The notes under the pieces: model-generated
Database searches by the model: none
What the model saw: only the letters and a program-made list of their open reading frames with translations
Told to the model about the DNA's origin: nothing
Assembly: GCA_036480375.1 (NCBI GenBank)
Contig: JAZGGI010000029.1
Location: 1-64,000 of the forward strand
Direction: 5' to 3'
Length of the DNA: 64,000 nt
From: Candidatus Zixiibacteriota bacterium
GTDB lineage: Bacteria; Zixibacteria; MSB-5A5; GN15; JAAZOE01
Shown here: in pieces, positions 44,778-53,325 of the stretch
Position numbering within the stretch: the first letter of the stretch is position 1
How the letters are laid out: every line of letters begins with the position of its first letter
Made by a program: the position numbers and the translations under genes

Positions 44778-44802
44778 TGTGGGTTAATCCCAATATTTGA
44801 AT
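44778..44802 (+). promoter_or_regulatory. Candidate enhancer (activator) site of a sigma-54 promoter, second copy
   Basis: TGTGGGTTAATCCC followed by AATATTTGAA closely matches the site at 11148. It stands 103 bp upstream of the -24 GG at 44881, one helical turn more than the first copy (93 bp). Confidence 0.45.
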
Positions 44803-44879
44803 TGAATTAAAAACTCGCCGGCGGTAAATCGATCTCTCGATCCTCTTAAAACACAATATCTTATATTTCTCTCCTGTTC

Positions 44880-44896
44880 TGGCACCAACTTTGCAA
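44880..44896 (+). promoter_or_regulatory. Sigma-54 (-24/-12) promoter of a lipoprotein gene
   Basis: TGGCACCAACTTTGCAA is a full match to the consensus TGGCAC-N5-TTGCA, with GG (44881-44882) and GC (44893-44894) ten bases apart. The start codon at 44948 follows 52 bases later. Confidence 0.8.
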
Positions 44897-44947
44897 TTCT
44901 CACGGCAAAGAAGAAAAACCACTGACCCGACTATGAGGGGAGGTTAT

Positions 44948-45682
44948 ATGTTTTTGAGAAAACTATTCCGGATGACATTAATCGCAATTGTTGCACTATC
45001 GATCTGGCTTGTCGGCTGTTCCGATAATTCATTTGTCAGTTCAACATCATCCGTTTCTGAAAATGCGCCAGCCACGGTCTACGTGCCTTTGGAACAAGGT
45101 TGGCGAATCAATTATGCGACCGTTGAACCATCTACCGAGTATTATAGCGTTGAAGTGACTGAACCTATATCGATAAATGGTAATCCCGGATATACTATCA
45201 GACACGTCAATAGCACTACCAATGAGTTGTGGTACAGTTATATGTATTCCAAAGACAACGCGATTTATGAATCCTTTTCGACCAATCAGTCAGGGGAAAA
45301 AATTCTGGAAGCTCCGTTCGTAATTGGTCATAGCTGGAGTCGTATCGAAGAGAGTAACTCATCCGACAACAATGATTCCGGTTATGATTGGGGTGATGGG
45401 GGCGATGATCCTCCCGATGAGTACGGTGAATTTAATAAAACCCTCGGCTCTGAATATACGATGATGACCATTGTTGGCAAAGAAACCATAGCAACTCTTG
45501 ACGGGACATCCTACGGTAATTGTTTGAAGGTGGAATGGCCAACCGGCGAAAATTCTTATGCCCACTTCTGGTATGCCGCCGGGATTGGTCTTGTAAAATA
45601 TGAAAGTGTTTCAGATGCTTTGAGCAGCAATACTAATAAAATTTTAAGCATAATTACGGATTACCAAAAAGTAGAATATTAA
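44948..45682 (+). CDS. Unknown lipoprotein under sigma-54 control
   Basis: A 244-residue protein with a lipoprotein signal (lipobox LVGC, Cys about residue 24). The mature part contains a tryptophan/tyrosine-rich beta region and an acidic stretch of Asp and Gly (about residues 137-160). The closing KVEWPTGENSYAHFWYAAGI resembles exported beta-barrel-like lipoproteins of FCB bacteria that end in GIGLVKYE. The ATG at 44948 follows GGGGAGGTTAT; an upstream frame reaching 44891 would start within the promoter and is rejected. It is a single gene with a sigma-54 promoter upstream and a terminator downstream. Function is unknown. Confidence 0.8.
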   Translation: MFLRKLFRMTLIAIVALSIWLVGCSDNSFVSSTSSVSENAPATVYVPLEQGWRINYATVEPSTEYYSVEVTEPISINGNPGYTIRHVNSTTNELWYSYMYSKDNAIYESFSTNQSGEKILEAPFVIGHSWSRIEESNSSDNNDSGYDWGDGGDDPPDEYGEFNKTLGSEYTMMTIVGKETIATLDGTSYGNCLKVEWPTGENSYAHFWYAAGIGLVKYESVSDALSSNTNKILSIITDYQKVEY

Positions 45683-45711
45683 AACTTGTCGCCATCCCCA
45701 TGTTATAACTT

Positions 45712-45745
45712 GGCCGGGAGCCTATTGTCTCCCGGTTATTTTTTT
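45712..45745 (+). terminator. Intrinsic terminator of the lipoprotein gene
   Basis: CCGGGAG and CTCCCGG form a seven-bp stem around CCTATTGT, then TTATTTTTTT. It overlaps the end of the convergent eIF2B-like gene. Confidence 0.8.
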
Positions 45746-46516
45746 CATTCCCGATCTCGAAACTAAATAATCCACGAGAAATAAGGGAATTTTCTCGAAA
45801 TAGTAATTCTGAACCTTCAATTTCTCGCTCAAGGCTTTTGCTATTTCTGAGGTCTTTTGCGGTCTTGGAGCGAACTTATATGATGGAACAAATTTGAATT
45901 TTTCACAAAGAATGAATGATTTGGCGCCTTTTGCCTTCGCGGCCAAAAGTAACGGATAGGTTCCCGTCTTGTTAACGAAGTATTTCCTTGTTACACAATC
46001 GGCGCCAAGAAATACATAATCAGATTTTCTAATCAAATTTGCTAAGGCGGCGTCGGTGCATATTTCAACCTTTAATCCCGCTTTGTTTAACTTTTTACCG
46101 AGAATTATTCCTTCATTCCTCGGAGAAGCCTGGGATAACAGAACCGACTCAACTTTATTTTGGCTTTTACAAAGGATATGCTCAACTATAGATGAATTTG
46201 AAAAAGTTATGACTCTTCGTTTTTTACGCCACAATCTCTTCAAGTTATCATTTATGAATTCCAATTCGGTAGAGCATTCCAACATTAATAACCGCAGCCG
46301 CGAAGTGAGATCCTCTTTATTTACTCGGTTGAGAGACTGAAACAGATATTCAAACACAGCCATTTCGGGGAATTGAGTTTTTATCTTATAAATTACCTTG
46401 AGAGCTTTATCCGGCGAGCGGTATTTTGATTCAGATTGAAGAAGATATAGTGTTTTCTTATACAGAGCGGATGCCCCGGAGGTTTGATCATTTAATATTT
46501 CATGCAGCAATTTCAT
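45722..46516 (-). CDS. eIF2B alpha/beta/delta-like family protein
   Basis: A 264-residue protein of the IF-2B / ribose-1,5-bisphosphate isomerase / MtnA superfamily. The C-terminal Rossmann-like half carries the family motifs SSIVEHIL, SQASPRNEG, YVFLGADCV and NKTGTYPLLLAAKAKGA, and KFAPRP. The N-terminal half is shorter and divergent. Substrate is unclear; candidates are sugar-phosphate isomerisation or a regulatory role. It overlaps rnhC by four bases and follows efp and rnhC in one operon. Confidence 0.82.
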   Translation of the reverse strand: MKLLHEILNDQTSGASALYKKTLYLLQSESKYRSPDKALKVIYKIKTQFPEMAVFEYLFQSLNRVNKEDLTSRLRLLMLECSTELEFINDNLKRLWRKKRRVITFSNSSIVEHILCKSQNKVESVLLSQASPRNEGIILGKKLNKAGLKVEICTDAALANLIRKSDYVFLGADCVTRKYFVNKTGTYPLLLAAKAKGAKSFILCEKFKFVPSYKFAPRPQKTSEIAKALSEKLKVQNYYFEKIPLFLVDYLVSRSGMKKITGRQ

Positions 46517-47157
46517 CCGGTAAATATCTTTTTATAATTCTTGAAATGCGTCTTGGCTGTCTTATCCAAAACGCCGCGTCCCTCTTTTTTTACTAATTCT
46601 TTTCCGGCATTGTCTACAATCGATGAAGCGCCCAGAGGAAGTTTTAGTCCCACTTCTTTTGACAAATAATCCATGCGCCGTACAAATTCAGATCGAGCCA
46701 CAATCGATGCTGCCGCAACGGCCGGATGAGCCTCGCCCCTGACCATCTGAATCAATTCAATCTGTTTCCCCTTTTCCTGCAAATTATCCCTGATAAATCT
46801 TTCCTTTCCGAATTTATCGGAGATTGCTCTGTTTGCGGATGTTTTTGCCAATATATTCTCTATAGCTCGAGCATGCCCCCAACCCAATAATTTATTCAGA
46901 TTTTTTATCTTTTGATACAGCTGATTATATTTCAGGGGATTTATGACAATAACATCAAAATCACATTGAGTTTTAATTTCTTCGGCCAGACGCTGAATTT
47001 TCTTATCTGAGATTTTTTTGGAGTCTTTAACTCCCAATTCAATCAATTTTTGATTTTGATCCGGTTTAAGGCAAACCGCGGCAATCACCAGCGGGCCAAA
47101 AAAATCGCCTTTCCCCGATTCATCGACGCCGATTATGGGTCCGTTATAATCGTCCAC
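46513..47157 (-). CDS. rnhC: Ribonuclease HIII, without the N-terminal substrate-binding domain
   Basis: A 214-residue nuclease that starts with GVDESGKGDFFGPLV (about 9-23), the signature of RNase HIII rather than HII (which has EAGRG). The acidic active site is D11, E12, and the aspartates in VKDSKKISDKK and near 131-160. It lacks the TBP-like N-terminal domain (about 80-90 residues) of the Bacillus enzyme. It removes RNA from RNA-DNA hybrids. It overlaps efp by one base and the eIF2B-like gene by four. Confidence 0.88.
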   Translation of the reverse strand: MDDYNGPIIGVDESGKGDFFGPLVIAAVCLKPDQNQKLIELGVKDSKKISDKKIQRLAEEIKTQCDFDVIVINPLKYNQLYQKIKNLNKLLGWGHARAIENILAKTSANRAISDKFGKERFIRDNLQEKGKQIELIQMVRGEAHPAVAAASIVARSEFVRRMDYLSKEVGLKLPLGASSIVDNAGKELVKKEGRGVLDKTAKTHFKNYKKIFTG

Positions 47158-47717
47158 TAATTAGCCCGCTCAATATACTGCCCGGTGCGCGTATCTACCT
47201 TAATCTTATCGCCCGGTTTAACGAATAGAGGAACTTTTATTTTAAGACCTGATTCCAGGGTAGCGCCTTTTTGAATATTTGATACTGTATCTCCCTTGAC
47301 CGCCGGTTCTGCATCGACAACCTCAAGAATTACCGAAGCCGGCATATCGAGCGATATCGGCCGACCTTCAAAAAACAAAATGGAGTACTCATGATTTTCC
47401 ATCAAATAAAATCTGGTATCACCCAGATTCTCATCGGATAAAGCGCTTTGCTCAAAGGTGCGTGAATCCATGAAATGATAGCCGTCGTTATCGTTATATA
47501 AATATTGCATTTTTCTATTTTCCAGATCCGGCAGCTCAAAAGTTTCATTAGACAAATAGGATTTTTCAAAAACTGAACCGGTAATCAGGTGTTTCATTTT
47601 GGCCTTGGTATGAGGGCGCCCACGCCCCATCTTGGCGATCGAAAAATCCACGATTATATACGGTTCTCCATTAATAAGAACTCTCATACCTTTGCGAAAA
47701 TCACCAGCTGTTATCAT
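47157..47717 (-). CDS. efp: Elongation factor P with arginine at the modification site
   Basis: A 186-residue three-domain translation factor that rescues ribosomes stalled at polyproline. The domain I loop reads AKMGRGRPHTKAK, so the residue that is Lys34 in E. coli is here Arg32 (as in Pseudomonas EF-P). The rest is conserved (KMKHLITG, MDSRTFEQ, and the C-terminal VDTRTGQYIERA). An arginine type is normally rhamnosylated by EarP; no earP gene lies in the window. The ATG lies six bases after TTGGAGG. It opens the operon with rnhC and the eIF2B-like gene. Confidence 0.95.
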   Translation of the reverse strand: MITAGDFRKGMRVLINGEPYIIVDFSIAKMGRGRPHTKAKMKHLITGSVFEKSYLSNETFELPDLENRKMQYLYNDNDGYHFMDSRTFEQSALSDENLGDTRFYLMENHEYSILFFEGRPISLDMPASVILEVVDAEPAVKGDTVSNIQKGATLESGLKIKVPLFVKPGDKIKVDTRTGQYIERAN

Positions 47718-47782
47718 TGTACCTCCAAATTTACTTCGCTATATTTTTGACGGGGCAAATATAATAAAAATACGGCAGTTCG

Positions 47783-49639
47783 CTACACATTTTTGATGTC
47801 GCGAGAATCAAAAATTCGATTATTTGTATCCGTGGCGACTGATAGGGGAAGGCGAATTTCGCAGCGAGCTCCGGATTGATATGTGCCGTCAAAGCCAATG
47901 CTGCCTTCATGTAGATTTATTATTTTTCTCGTTAAGGCAAGGCCCAATCCCGTACCGGAAGGCTTCGAAGAGACAAATGGCGTGAATAATTTATTCATCA
48001 TTTCTTTATCAATTCCTGGGCCGTTATCGATTATGGAAATAATTACTTCATTCATGGCATGGACTTTTGCCGAAATCTCAATTCTGCCGTCGTGATCTAT
48101 TTCCTGAATCGAATTATCAATTACATTTGAGAACGCTTCTTTCAGTAGCAGGGAATCTCCAATTATTCCAATTTGTTCGATCGGCAGGGTTATGATAATC
48201 GATATATTTCGTTCTTGTCCAATTAGCATAAATTTTTGGGCAATGTCATCTATTAATTCCCCAAGATCTATCTGATCCGGCGATAAAGACAGCGGTCGGG
48301 AAAAATCAAGAAATCTGCGAACCATTTGTTCCGAGGCGGCCGATTCCGACCGAATCGAATCGGCAATTTCGGACATTGATGATTCTCCCTTGGTTTTTTT
48401 CTTGAGAAGTTGGGAAAATCCTGAGATTGCCGCCAGCGAATTACGGAGTTGATGCGCAAGTCCCGCCGTCATTTCTCCCAGGGCGGCCATTTGTCTATTT
48501 ATCTCCAATTCCGATTGAAGTTGTTTTACTTCGGTTAAATCCGTAATCAATAGGGTGATGCCCATAGCCCGGTTCCGGTCATCGAAAATTTGAGAACTTT
48601 CAATACCCAACCATACCCGCATATTGCCCTGACGGAACAATTCCAGCTCTCTCCGGCAGACAGTTTCACCTCGTTCCAGTCCTGCTTCAATAATACGATT
48701 TATTTCCGGTTCGTCGGAGAAAGCGGTCAGATAATGCCTTCCAAGCACCGAACTTTCTTCATAACATAAAATCTCAACCGCGGCGTGATTATAGCCCATA
48801 ATTTTACCGGTCAAATCGACGTTTATAATACCTGAGCCAATGGATTTTAGAATATATTTATTCAGCCTTTCCAGTCGATCGGCTTTATTTGAGCTTTCCT
48901 CATATAAGCGTTTTAGTTCAATCTCATTCTCTTTTAATTGTCTAATGCTATCTTTATAGGAATTTATTACCTGCGTTACATCATCATCATCATCGGAAAT
49001 CGACTTGAGATGCCCGGCTTCCTCCGCCGTCTTACGCATTTGCTTAAATGGCCGCAAAATCAAGCGGGGTAAGATTATTGTCAGAGGTACCAGCAGGATT
49101 AGAATTATAATGGCCGGATAAATAGCATATCGCGATGCCTGACCGATGTCATCGACGACTCGGGAATCGGCCTGCAAGGCTAAAAGAATAACCTTCCCGT
49201 TAGAAAGACGATTAACGGCAAGACCATATCTTATTCCGGCGATTCTGCCACGATGGAATTTCATCTCCCCTTGCCATAATCGTTTCCAGTCCTCGGCTTC
49301 AATGGAGGGGAATGCTTTGTCTAATTTACTTAAATTGCCGGGAACTTTATTAAAAGCCTCAAGGGAATCCATGATATGCAAATGCGCCCCCAGCAGCCCA
49401 AAATTCCTTTTCAGATATTCCTCTTGCTCGGGTAATAATATACCCTTTTTGTTTTTCCCGATCATTGCCGCGCCATAATCCAGAGCGGACGCGAGATTTT
49501 CGTCTATTTCGGAAATTGCCCGACGCTTGGCCTGGTAAAACAAATACGTGGTACTGATATTAAGAAGCAGAAGGAGAACTACGATGATGAGTAACCCCAT
49601 TCTGATTTCAGTCTCATATCGATTTATCAGGGTACGCAT
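47783..49639 (-). CDS. PAS-domain sensor histidine kinase (NtrB/AtoS type)
   Basis: A 618-residue membrane kinase. TM1 is at about 14-36, a periplasmic sensor part at 37-170, TM2 at 172-194, a HAMP-like linker and coiled coil to about 258, and a PAS domain at about 262-372. The phosphorylated histidine is H396 in GEMTAGLAHQLRNSL. The ATPase domain has the N-box NVIDNSIQEI, G1 DNGPGI and G2 GTGLGLAL. Kinases with this H-box commonly pair with sigma-54-dependent response regulators; three sigma-54 promoters lie in this window, but no response regulator does. The ribosome site before the ATG is weak. Confidence 0.9.
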   Translation of the reverse strand: MRTLINRYETEIRMGLLIIVVLLLLLNISTTYLFYQAKRRAISEIDENLASALDYGAAMIGKNKKGILLPEQEEYLKRNFGLLGAHLHIMDSLEAFNKVPGNLSKLDKAFPSIEAEDWKRLWQGEMKFHRGRIAGIRYGLAVNRLSNGKVILLALQADSRVVDDIGQASRYAIYPAIIILILLVPLTIILPRLILRPFKQMRKTAEEAGHLKSISDDDDDVTQVINSYKDSIRQLKENEIELKRLYEESSNKADRLERLNKYILKSIGSGIINVDLTGKIMGYNHAAVEILCYEESSVLGRHYLTAFSDEPEINRIIEAGLERGETVCRRELELFRQGNMRVWLGIESSQIFDDRNRAMGITLLITDLTEVKQLQSELEINRQMAALGEMTAGLAHQLRNSLAAISGFSQLLKKKTKGESSMSEIADSIRSESAASEQMVRRFLDFSRPLSLSPDQIDLGELIDDIAQKFMLIGQERNISIIITLPIEQIGIIGDSLLLKEAFSNVIDNSIQEIDHDGRIEISAKVHAMNEVIISIIDNGPGIDKEMMNKLFTPFVSSKPSGTGLGLALTRKIINLHEGSIGFDGTYQSGARCEIRLPLSVATDTNNRIFDSRDIKNV

Positions 49640-49720
49640 ATTTTATACTTCGGCATAAAGATGGTTTTCGTTGAGAATGAAGTAATATCCGAATTATTGA
49701 TTTTATTGCATTATGGTGCT

Positions 49721-50506
49721 TTAAGCGGTAAGGAAGTTCTCTATATAATACTTCAGTATTTGATCACCGTAAACGACAATAATAAACGCCGCCAGCGCAA
49801 GGAACGGTCCGAATGGAATTACCCGCTCATGCCGGACTTTCTTCGATAATGGCATCCAGATAATGGAAACTAACATACCGATTACGGCTCCACCGAAAAA
49901 TATGAGAATAATTTTCTGCCACCCTACGAAGGCCCCCAGCATCGCGGCCATTTTTATGTCCCCGCCTCCCATCGATTCTTTCTTGAATAACCATTCGCCC
50001 AAATAGGCAATCGCCAAAAGCGACAGTCCGCCGACAAAAAACCCGATAACGGAGTTTATTATTCCGGGAGGAGTAACAAAAATCGCGCTGGCCAATCCAA
50101 TAATCATTCCAGGAATCGTAATGGCATCGGGAATTATCTGAAACTCAAGATCAATGAAGAATATTGCAATCAAAGATGACACCAGAAAGCAATGGACCGG
50201 CAACTGCAGTGACCATCCATATAGATAATAGAACAGAATATAGGCGGCGGCGTTTAATATTTCCACAAACGGATACCTGGGTGAAATCGGATGGCGGCAT
50301 ATTTTACAATGGCCCAATAATATCAAATAAGAAAGCACCGGAATATTGCAATAAAAAGGTATTGGCATGCGGCAATTGGGGCATGATGAACGAGAAAATA
50401 TCAAGGGTATTTTTCTCGGAAGACGATAAATCAGGACATTCATAAACGAACCGATTGAAAGCCCTATCAATGTCAGGAATAAATATATATACAACTGTTT
50501 ATCCAT
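49721..50506 (-). CDS. pilD: Prepilin peptidase / N-methyltransferase PilD
   Basis: A 261-residue polytopic membrane enzyme. Both zinc cysteine pairs (CPNC near 38-41 and CKIC near 69-72) are present, as are the catalytic aspartates in FIDLEFQIIPD (about 122-132) and GGGDIKMAA (about 186-194). It cuts leader peptides of type IV pilins and methylates the new N terminus. It would act on the two pilins encoded at 23449-24325. It is the last gene of the heat-shock-headed operon, 24 bases after rsmE. Confidence 0.95.
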   Translation of the reverse strand: MDKQLYIYLFLTLIGLSIGSFMNVLIYRLPRKIPLIFSRSSCPNCRMPIPFYCNIPVLSYLILLGHCKICRHPISPRYPFVEILNAAAYILFYYLYGWSLQLPVHCFLVSSLIAIFFIDLEFQIIPDAITIPGMIIGLASAIFVTPPGIINSVIGFFVGGLSLLAIAYLGEWLFKKESMGGGDIKMAAMLGAFVGWQKIILIFFGGAVIGMLVSIIWMPLSKKVRHERVIPFGPFLALAAFIIVVYGDQILKYYIENFLTA

Positions 50507-50530
50507 ATAGACAGTATCGGAAGTATTTAT

Positions 50531-51274
50531 TTAAGCTTTCACCGATTCAAATAAATAAATGGCCAGGGCTGAAAATACGATACCGGCCGTCTCAGCTCTT
50601 AAAACCCTCTCCCCCAGACTGTAAACGGCACAGCCTTTCTTGATCACCATGTCAATTTCATTGGGCGAAAATCCCGATTCAGGACCCGTTATGATTGTTA
50701 ACGCTTTGCCCCGAAAGTTAGAAAATATATCCGTTGCGTTCAATTGAGTACCCTCGGGATGAAACAAGATTGTTGACTGAGAATCAGTCTTACCCAAATA
50801 TTCCTCTAACGATATAGGCTCATTTATGTGAGGTATTATTGATCGTCCCGTTTGTTTCACGGCCGCTTCGCAGACTCGTTGCCAGCGATTCATTTTTCGA
50901 GTCAGTGTGCCCGGCTTATCGATCTTTACTTTTCCCTTATCGGTTAACAACGGCACGAAATTCCGCACACCAACCTCGGTACCTTTTTCGATTATAGAAT
51001 CAAATTTGGAGGCTTGCGACAACCCTGCCGCCAATGTTACTGATAAAGAAGCTTCGCCACTATTTCTTACTTTCTTAATTATTCGGCATTCAACTCGCCC
51101 CGTTGAAATTTCTGCGATTTCACAAATCTCCGTATCACCCTGACCATCAATCAAACGTACAATCTCGCCTTCAGACAATCTCAAAACAGTAGCAACATGA
51201 CGCGCTTCTGCTCCGATCAGAAAAATTATATCATCGCATTTGTTAGCCGCTTTATAAATAAACGTATGCATCAC
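50531..51274 (-). CDS. rsmE: 16S rRNA (uracil-1498-N3)-methyltransferase
   Basis: A 247-residue SPOUT enzyme with an N-terminal PUA-like domain (HTFIYKAANKCDDIIFLIGA, RHVATVLRL) and a C-terminal knot holding GPESGFSPNEI (about 204-214) and LGERVLRAETA (about 227-237). It methylates U1498 of 16S rRNA. It overlaps prmA by four bases. Confidence 0.95.
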   Translation of the reverse strand: MMHTFIYKAANKCDDIIFLIGAEARHVATVLRLSEGEIVRLIDGQGDTEICEIAEISTGRVECRIIKKVRNSGEASLSVTLAAGLSQASKFDSIIEKGTEVGVRNFVPLLTDKGKVKIDKPGTLTRKMNRWQRVCEAAVKQTGRSIIPHINEPISLEEYLGKTDSQSTILFHPEGTQLNATDIFSNFRGKALTIITGPESGFSPNEIDMVIKKGCAVYSLGERVLRAETAGIVFSALAIYLFESVKA

Positions 51275-52146
51275 ATCTGAATCTTATAAGTAATCCATTC
51301 ACCGTCAAGATGAATTTCGCAATCGACAAGGTTATGCTCACTTAATGCGTTCTCAATAGCGGTCCTGTCATTTATCAATAATCCCGACAGAATCAAGTAT
51401 CCTCCCAGGCAAATAATCTCCTTGAGACGAGGCATAATTGGAAGAATAACGGCCTTTATAATATTGACAATACCCACGTCATATTTTTCATCCGTGATAT
51501 TTTCTATCGATCCCAATTCAGCCTTGCATTTATCACATACGTGATTGATCTCAAAATTCTCAAGGCTATTATCTACCGCCAGAGTATCTATATCATATCC
51601 TTGAACTTTTGACGCTCCTTTTTTGGCGGCATAAACGCCCAAAATTCCCGAACCACACCCCAAATCCAAAACCACTTTATGATTAAAATCAATCTTTTCC
51701 ATAACGGCCAAACAGCTCCGAGTCGTTTCGTGTCGACCGGTGCCGAATGCCATCTTAGGCTCGATAATAATCGTTGTTTTGTCCTGGTAATCTTCATCAT
51801 CCCATGGCGGGATTATAACTATTGAATTTCCCGCGAATATAGGCGTAACCGAAGCCCGGTACGATTCAATCCAATCGAGGCTCTTAATTGATTTTCGAGA
51901 CGTTTCTATCTTTTCATATTCGGGGTTTATCGCGCGAAGGTATTTTCGAAGCCATTCCAATTTGGAATTTATGTCAATGCCATTTGAAGGATAGAATTTT
52001 ATAATAGTCTGTAAATTGTCGTCTTCATCCTCAAGAAGAATTCCGCTGGCGATATTCTCTATAATATAATTGGAAACAGCGTCAACATCAGAATGTAAAA
52101 CTGGGACGGAAATCTCAAAATATAAATCGTCTTCCGCCATAGACAA
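51271..52146 (-). CDS. prmA: Ribosomal protein L11 methyltransferase
   Basis: A 291-residue methyltransferase. The SAM site is VVLDLGCGSGILG (about 163-175), preceded by the family's FGTGRHETTRSCL motif, and followed by the catalytic motif with VNIIKAVI. The N-terminal substrate-recognition domain (about 1-90) is typical. It begins four bases after dnaJ and overlaps rsmE. In this genome it is probably made with the chaperones. Confidence 0.92.
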   Translation of the reverse strand: MSMAEDDLYFEISVPVLHSDVDAVSNYIIENIASGILLEDEDDNLQTIIKFYPSNGIDINSKLEWLRKYLRAINPEYEKIETSRKSIKSLDWIESYRASVTPIFAGNSIVIIPPWDDEDYQDKTTIIIEPKMAFGTGRHETTRSCLAVMEKIDFNHKVVLDLGCGSGILGVYAAKKGASKVQGYDIDTLAVDNSLENFEINHVCDKCKAELGSIENITDEKYDVGIVNIIKAVILPIMPRLKEIICLGGYLILSGLLINDRTAIENALSEHNLVDCEIHLDGEWITYKIQM

Positions 52147-52150
52147 TCAC

Positions 52151-53308
52151 CTACACACCGAGCGAATCTCTCAGTTTCGAGAAAAATGACTTAGTCGATT
52201 TGGGCGGTTGGAATGATTGCGAGCGCATTAACTTTTCCAGAATCTTTTTCTCTTCCGAGTTGAGTTTTTTAGGCGTCCAAACCTGAACCTGCACTAACTG
52301 ATCCCCTCGACTGTTACGCCGTAAAAATGGGATACCCTTACCCCTGAGTCTGAAAACTTTGCCGGTCTGAGTGCCGGCCGGAATATTGAGCCGGGTCATT
52401 CCATCGAGAGTCGGAATTTCAATTGTATCTCCCAATGCCGCCGATAAAAACGAAATTGATTGCTGGCAGATTATATGATTATCCTGCCGCGTAAAAATAT
52501 CATGATCCTTTTCTTCGATAACGACAATTAAATCTCCCGGTGGCCCTCCCTGCAAACCGGCCTCGCCTTTGCCTTCAATGGGGATATAATTACCGCCAGC
52601 CACCCCGGCCGGGATATCGACACTTACCGTTATATTATCCTGCACTCGTCCTTCACCACGACATACCGGACAGGGTGTCGAAATTACCTGGCCGACCCCG
52701 CGGCATACATCACAGGTAGTGACATTGACCATCTGGCCGAATAGCGATCTTGTTACGCGCCGAATCTGGCCACTGCCTTTACATTGCGGACAGGTTTTCT
52801 TACCGCTGCCGGGTGCACTGCCATACCCCGAGCATTCAGGACACGACACTCTTTGTTTTACTCTGATTTTTTTCTTGATGCCGGTGGCGATTTCTTCCAG
52901 AGACAACATTATCCGAATCTGTTGATCGCGGCCGCGATTGTTAACCCTTTGCCTTCGGCCGCTCCCTCCGAAAATATCATCAAACCCGCCAAACCCTCCG
53001 AAATCACGCATGAAAGCCCGCAAGGCATCGGATAGATCAAAGCCCTCGAAACCAAATCCGCCTCCGCCAAACCCGGTGCCCTGCCCCAATCCGGCATGTC
53101 CGAATTGATCATAGGTCTGGCGCTTTGGGGAGTCTTTCAAAACTTCGTAAGCTTCGGTCGCTTCTTTGAAATTAGCCTCGGCCTGAGCATCGCCCGGATT
53201 TCGATCCGGGTGATATTTCATCGCCAATTTGCGATACGCCCTTTTTATATCATCTTCGGAAGCTGAACGATCAACGCCCAGGATTTCGTAGTAATCTCTT
53301 TTCTCCAT
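52151..53308 (-). CDS. dnaJ: Chaperone DnaJ
   Basis: A 385-residue class I J-protein. The J domain (about 4-70) has the HPD motif in [11 protein letters not shown] Gly/Phe-rich region follows (about 75-125). Four zinc repeats are present: [24 protein letters not shown] and CPVCRGEG (about 158-220), then the substrate-binding C-terminal domains. It stimulates DnaK and prevents aggregation. It is 17 bases after dnaK. Confidence 0.97.
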   Translation of the reverse strand: MEKRDYYEILGVDRSASEDDIKRAYRKLAMKYHPDRNPGDAQAEANFKEATEAYEVLKDSPKRQTYDQFGHAGLGQGTGFGGGGFGFEGFDLSDALRAFMRDFGGFGGFDDIFGGSGRRQRVNNRGRDQQIRIMLSLEEIATGIKKKIRVKQRVSCPECSGYGSAPGSGKKTCPQCKGSGQIRRVTRSLFGQMVNVTTCDVCRGVGQVISTPCPVCRGEGRVQDNITVSVDIPAGVAGGNYIPIEGKGEAGLQGGPPGDLIVVIEEKDHDIFTRQDNHIICQQSISFLSAALGDTIEIPTLDGMTRLNIPAGTQTGKVFRLRGKGIPFLRRNSRGDQLVQVQVWTPKKLNSEEKKILEKLMRSQSFQPPKSTKSFFSKLRDSLGV

Positions 53309-53325
53309 CCGTGCCTTAAGCTAAA

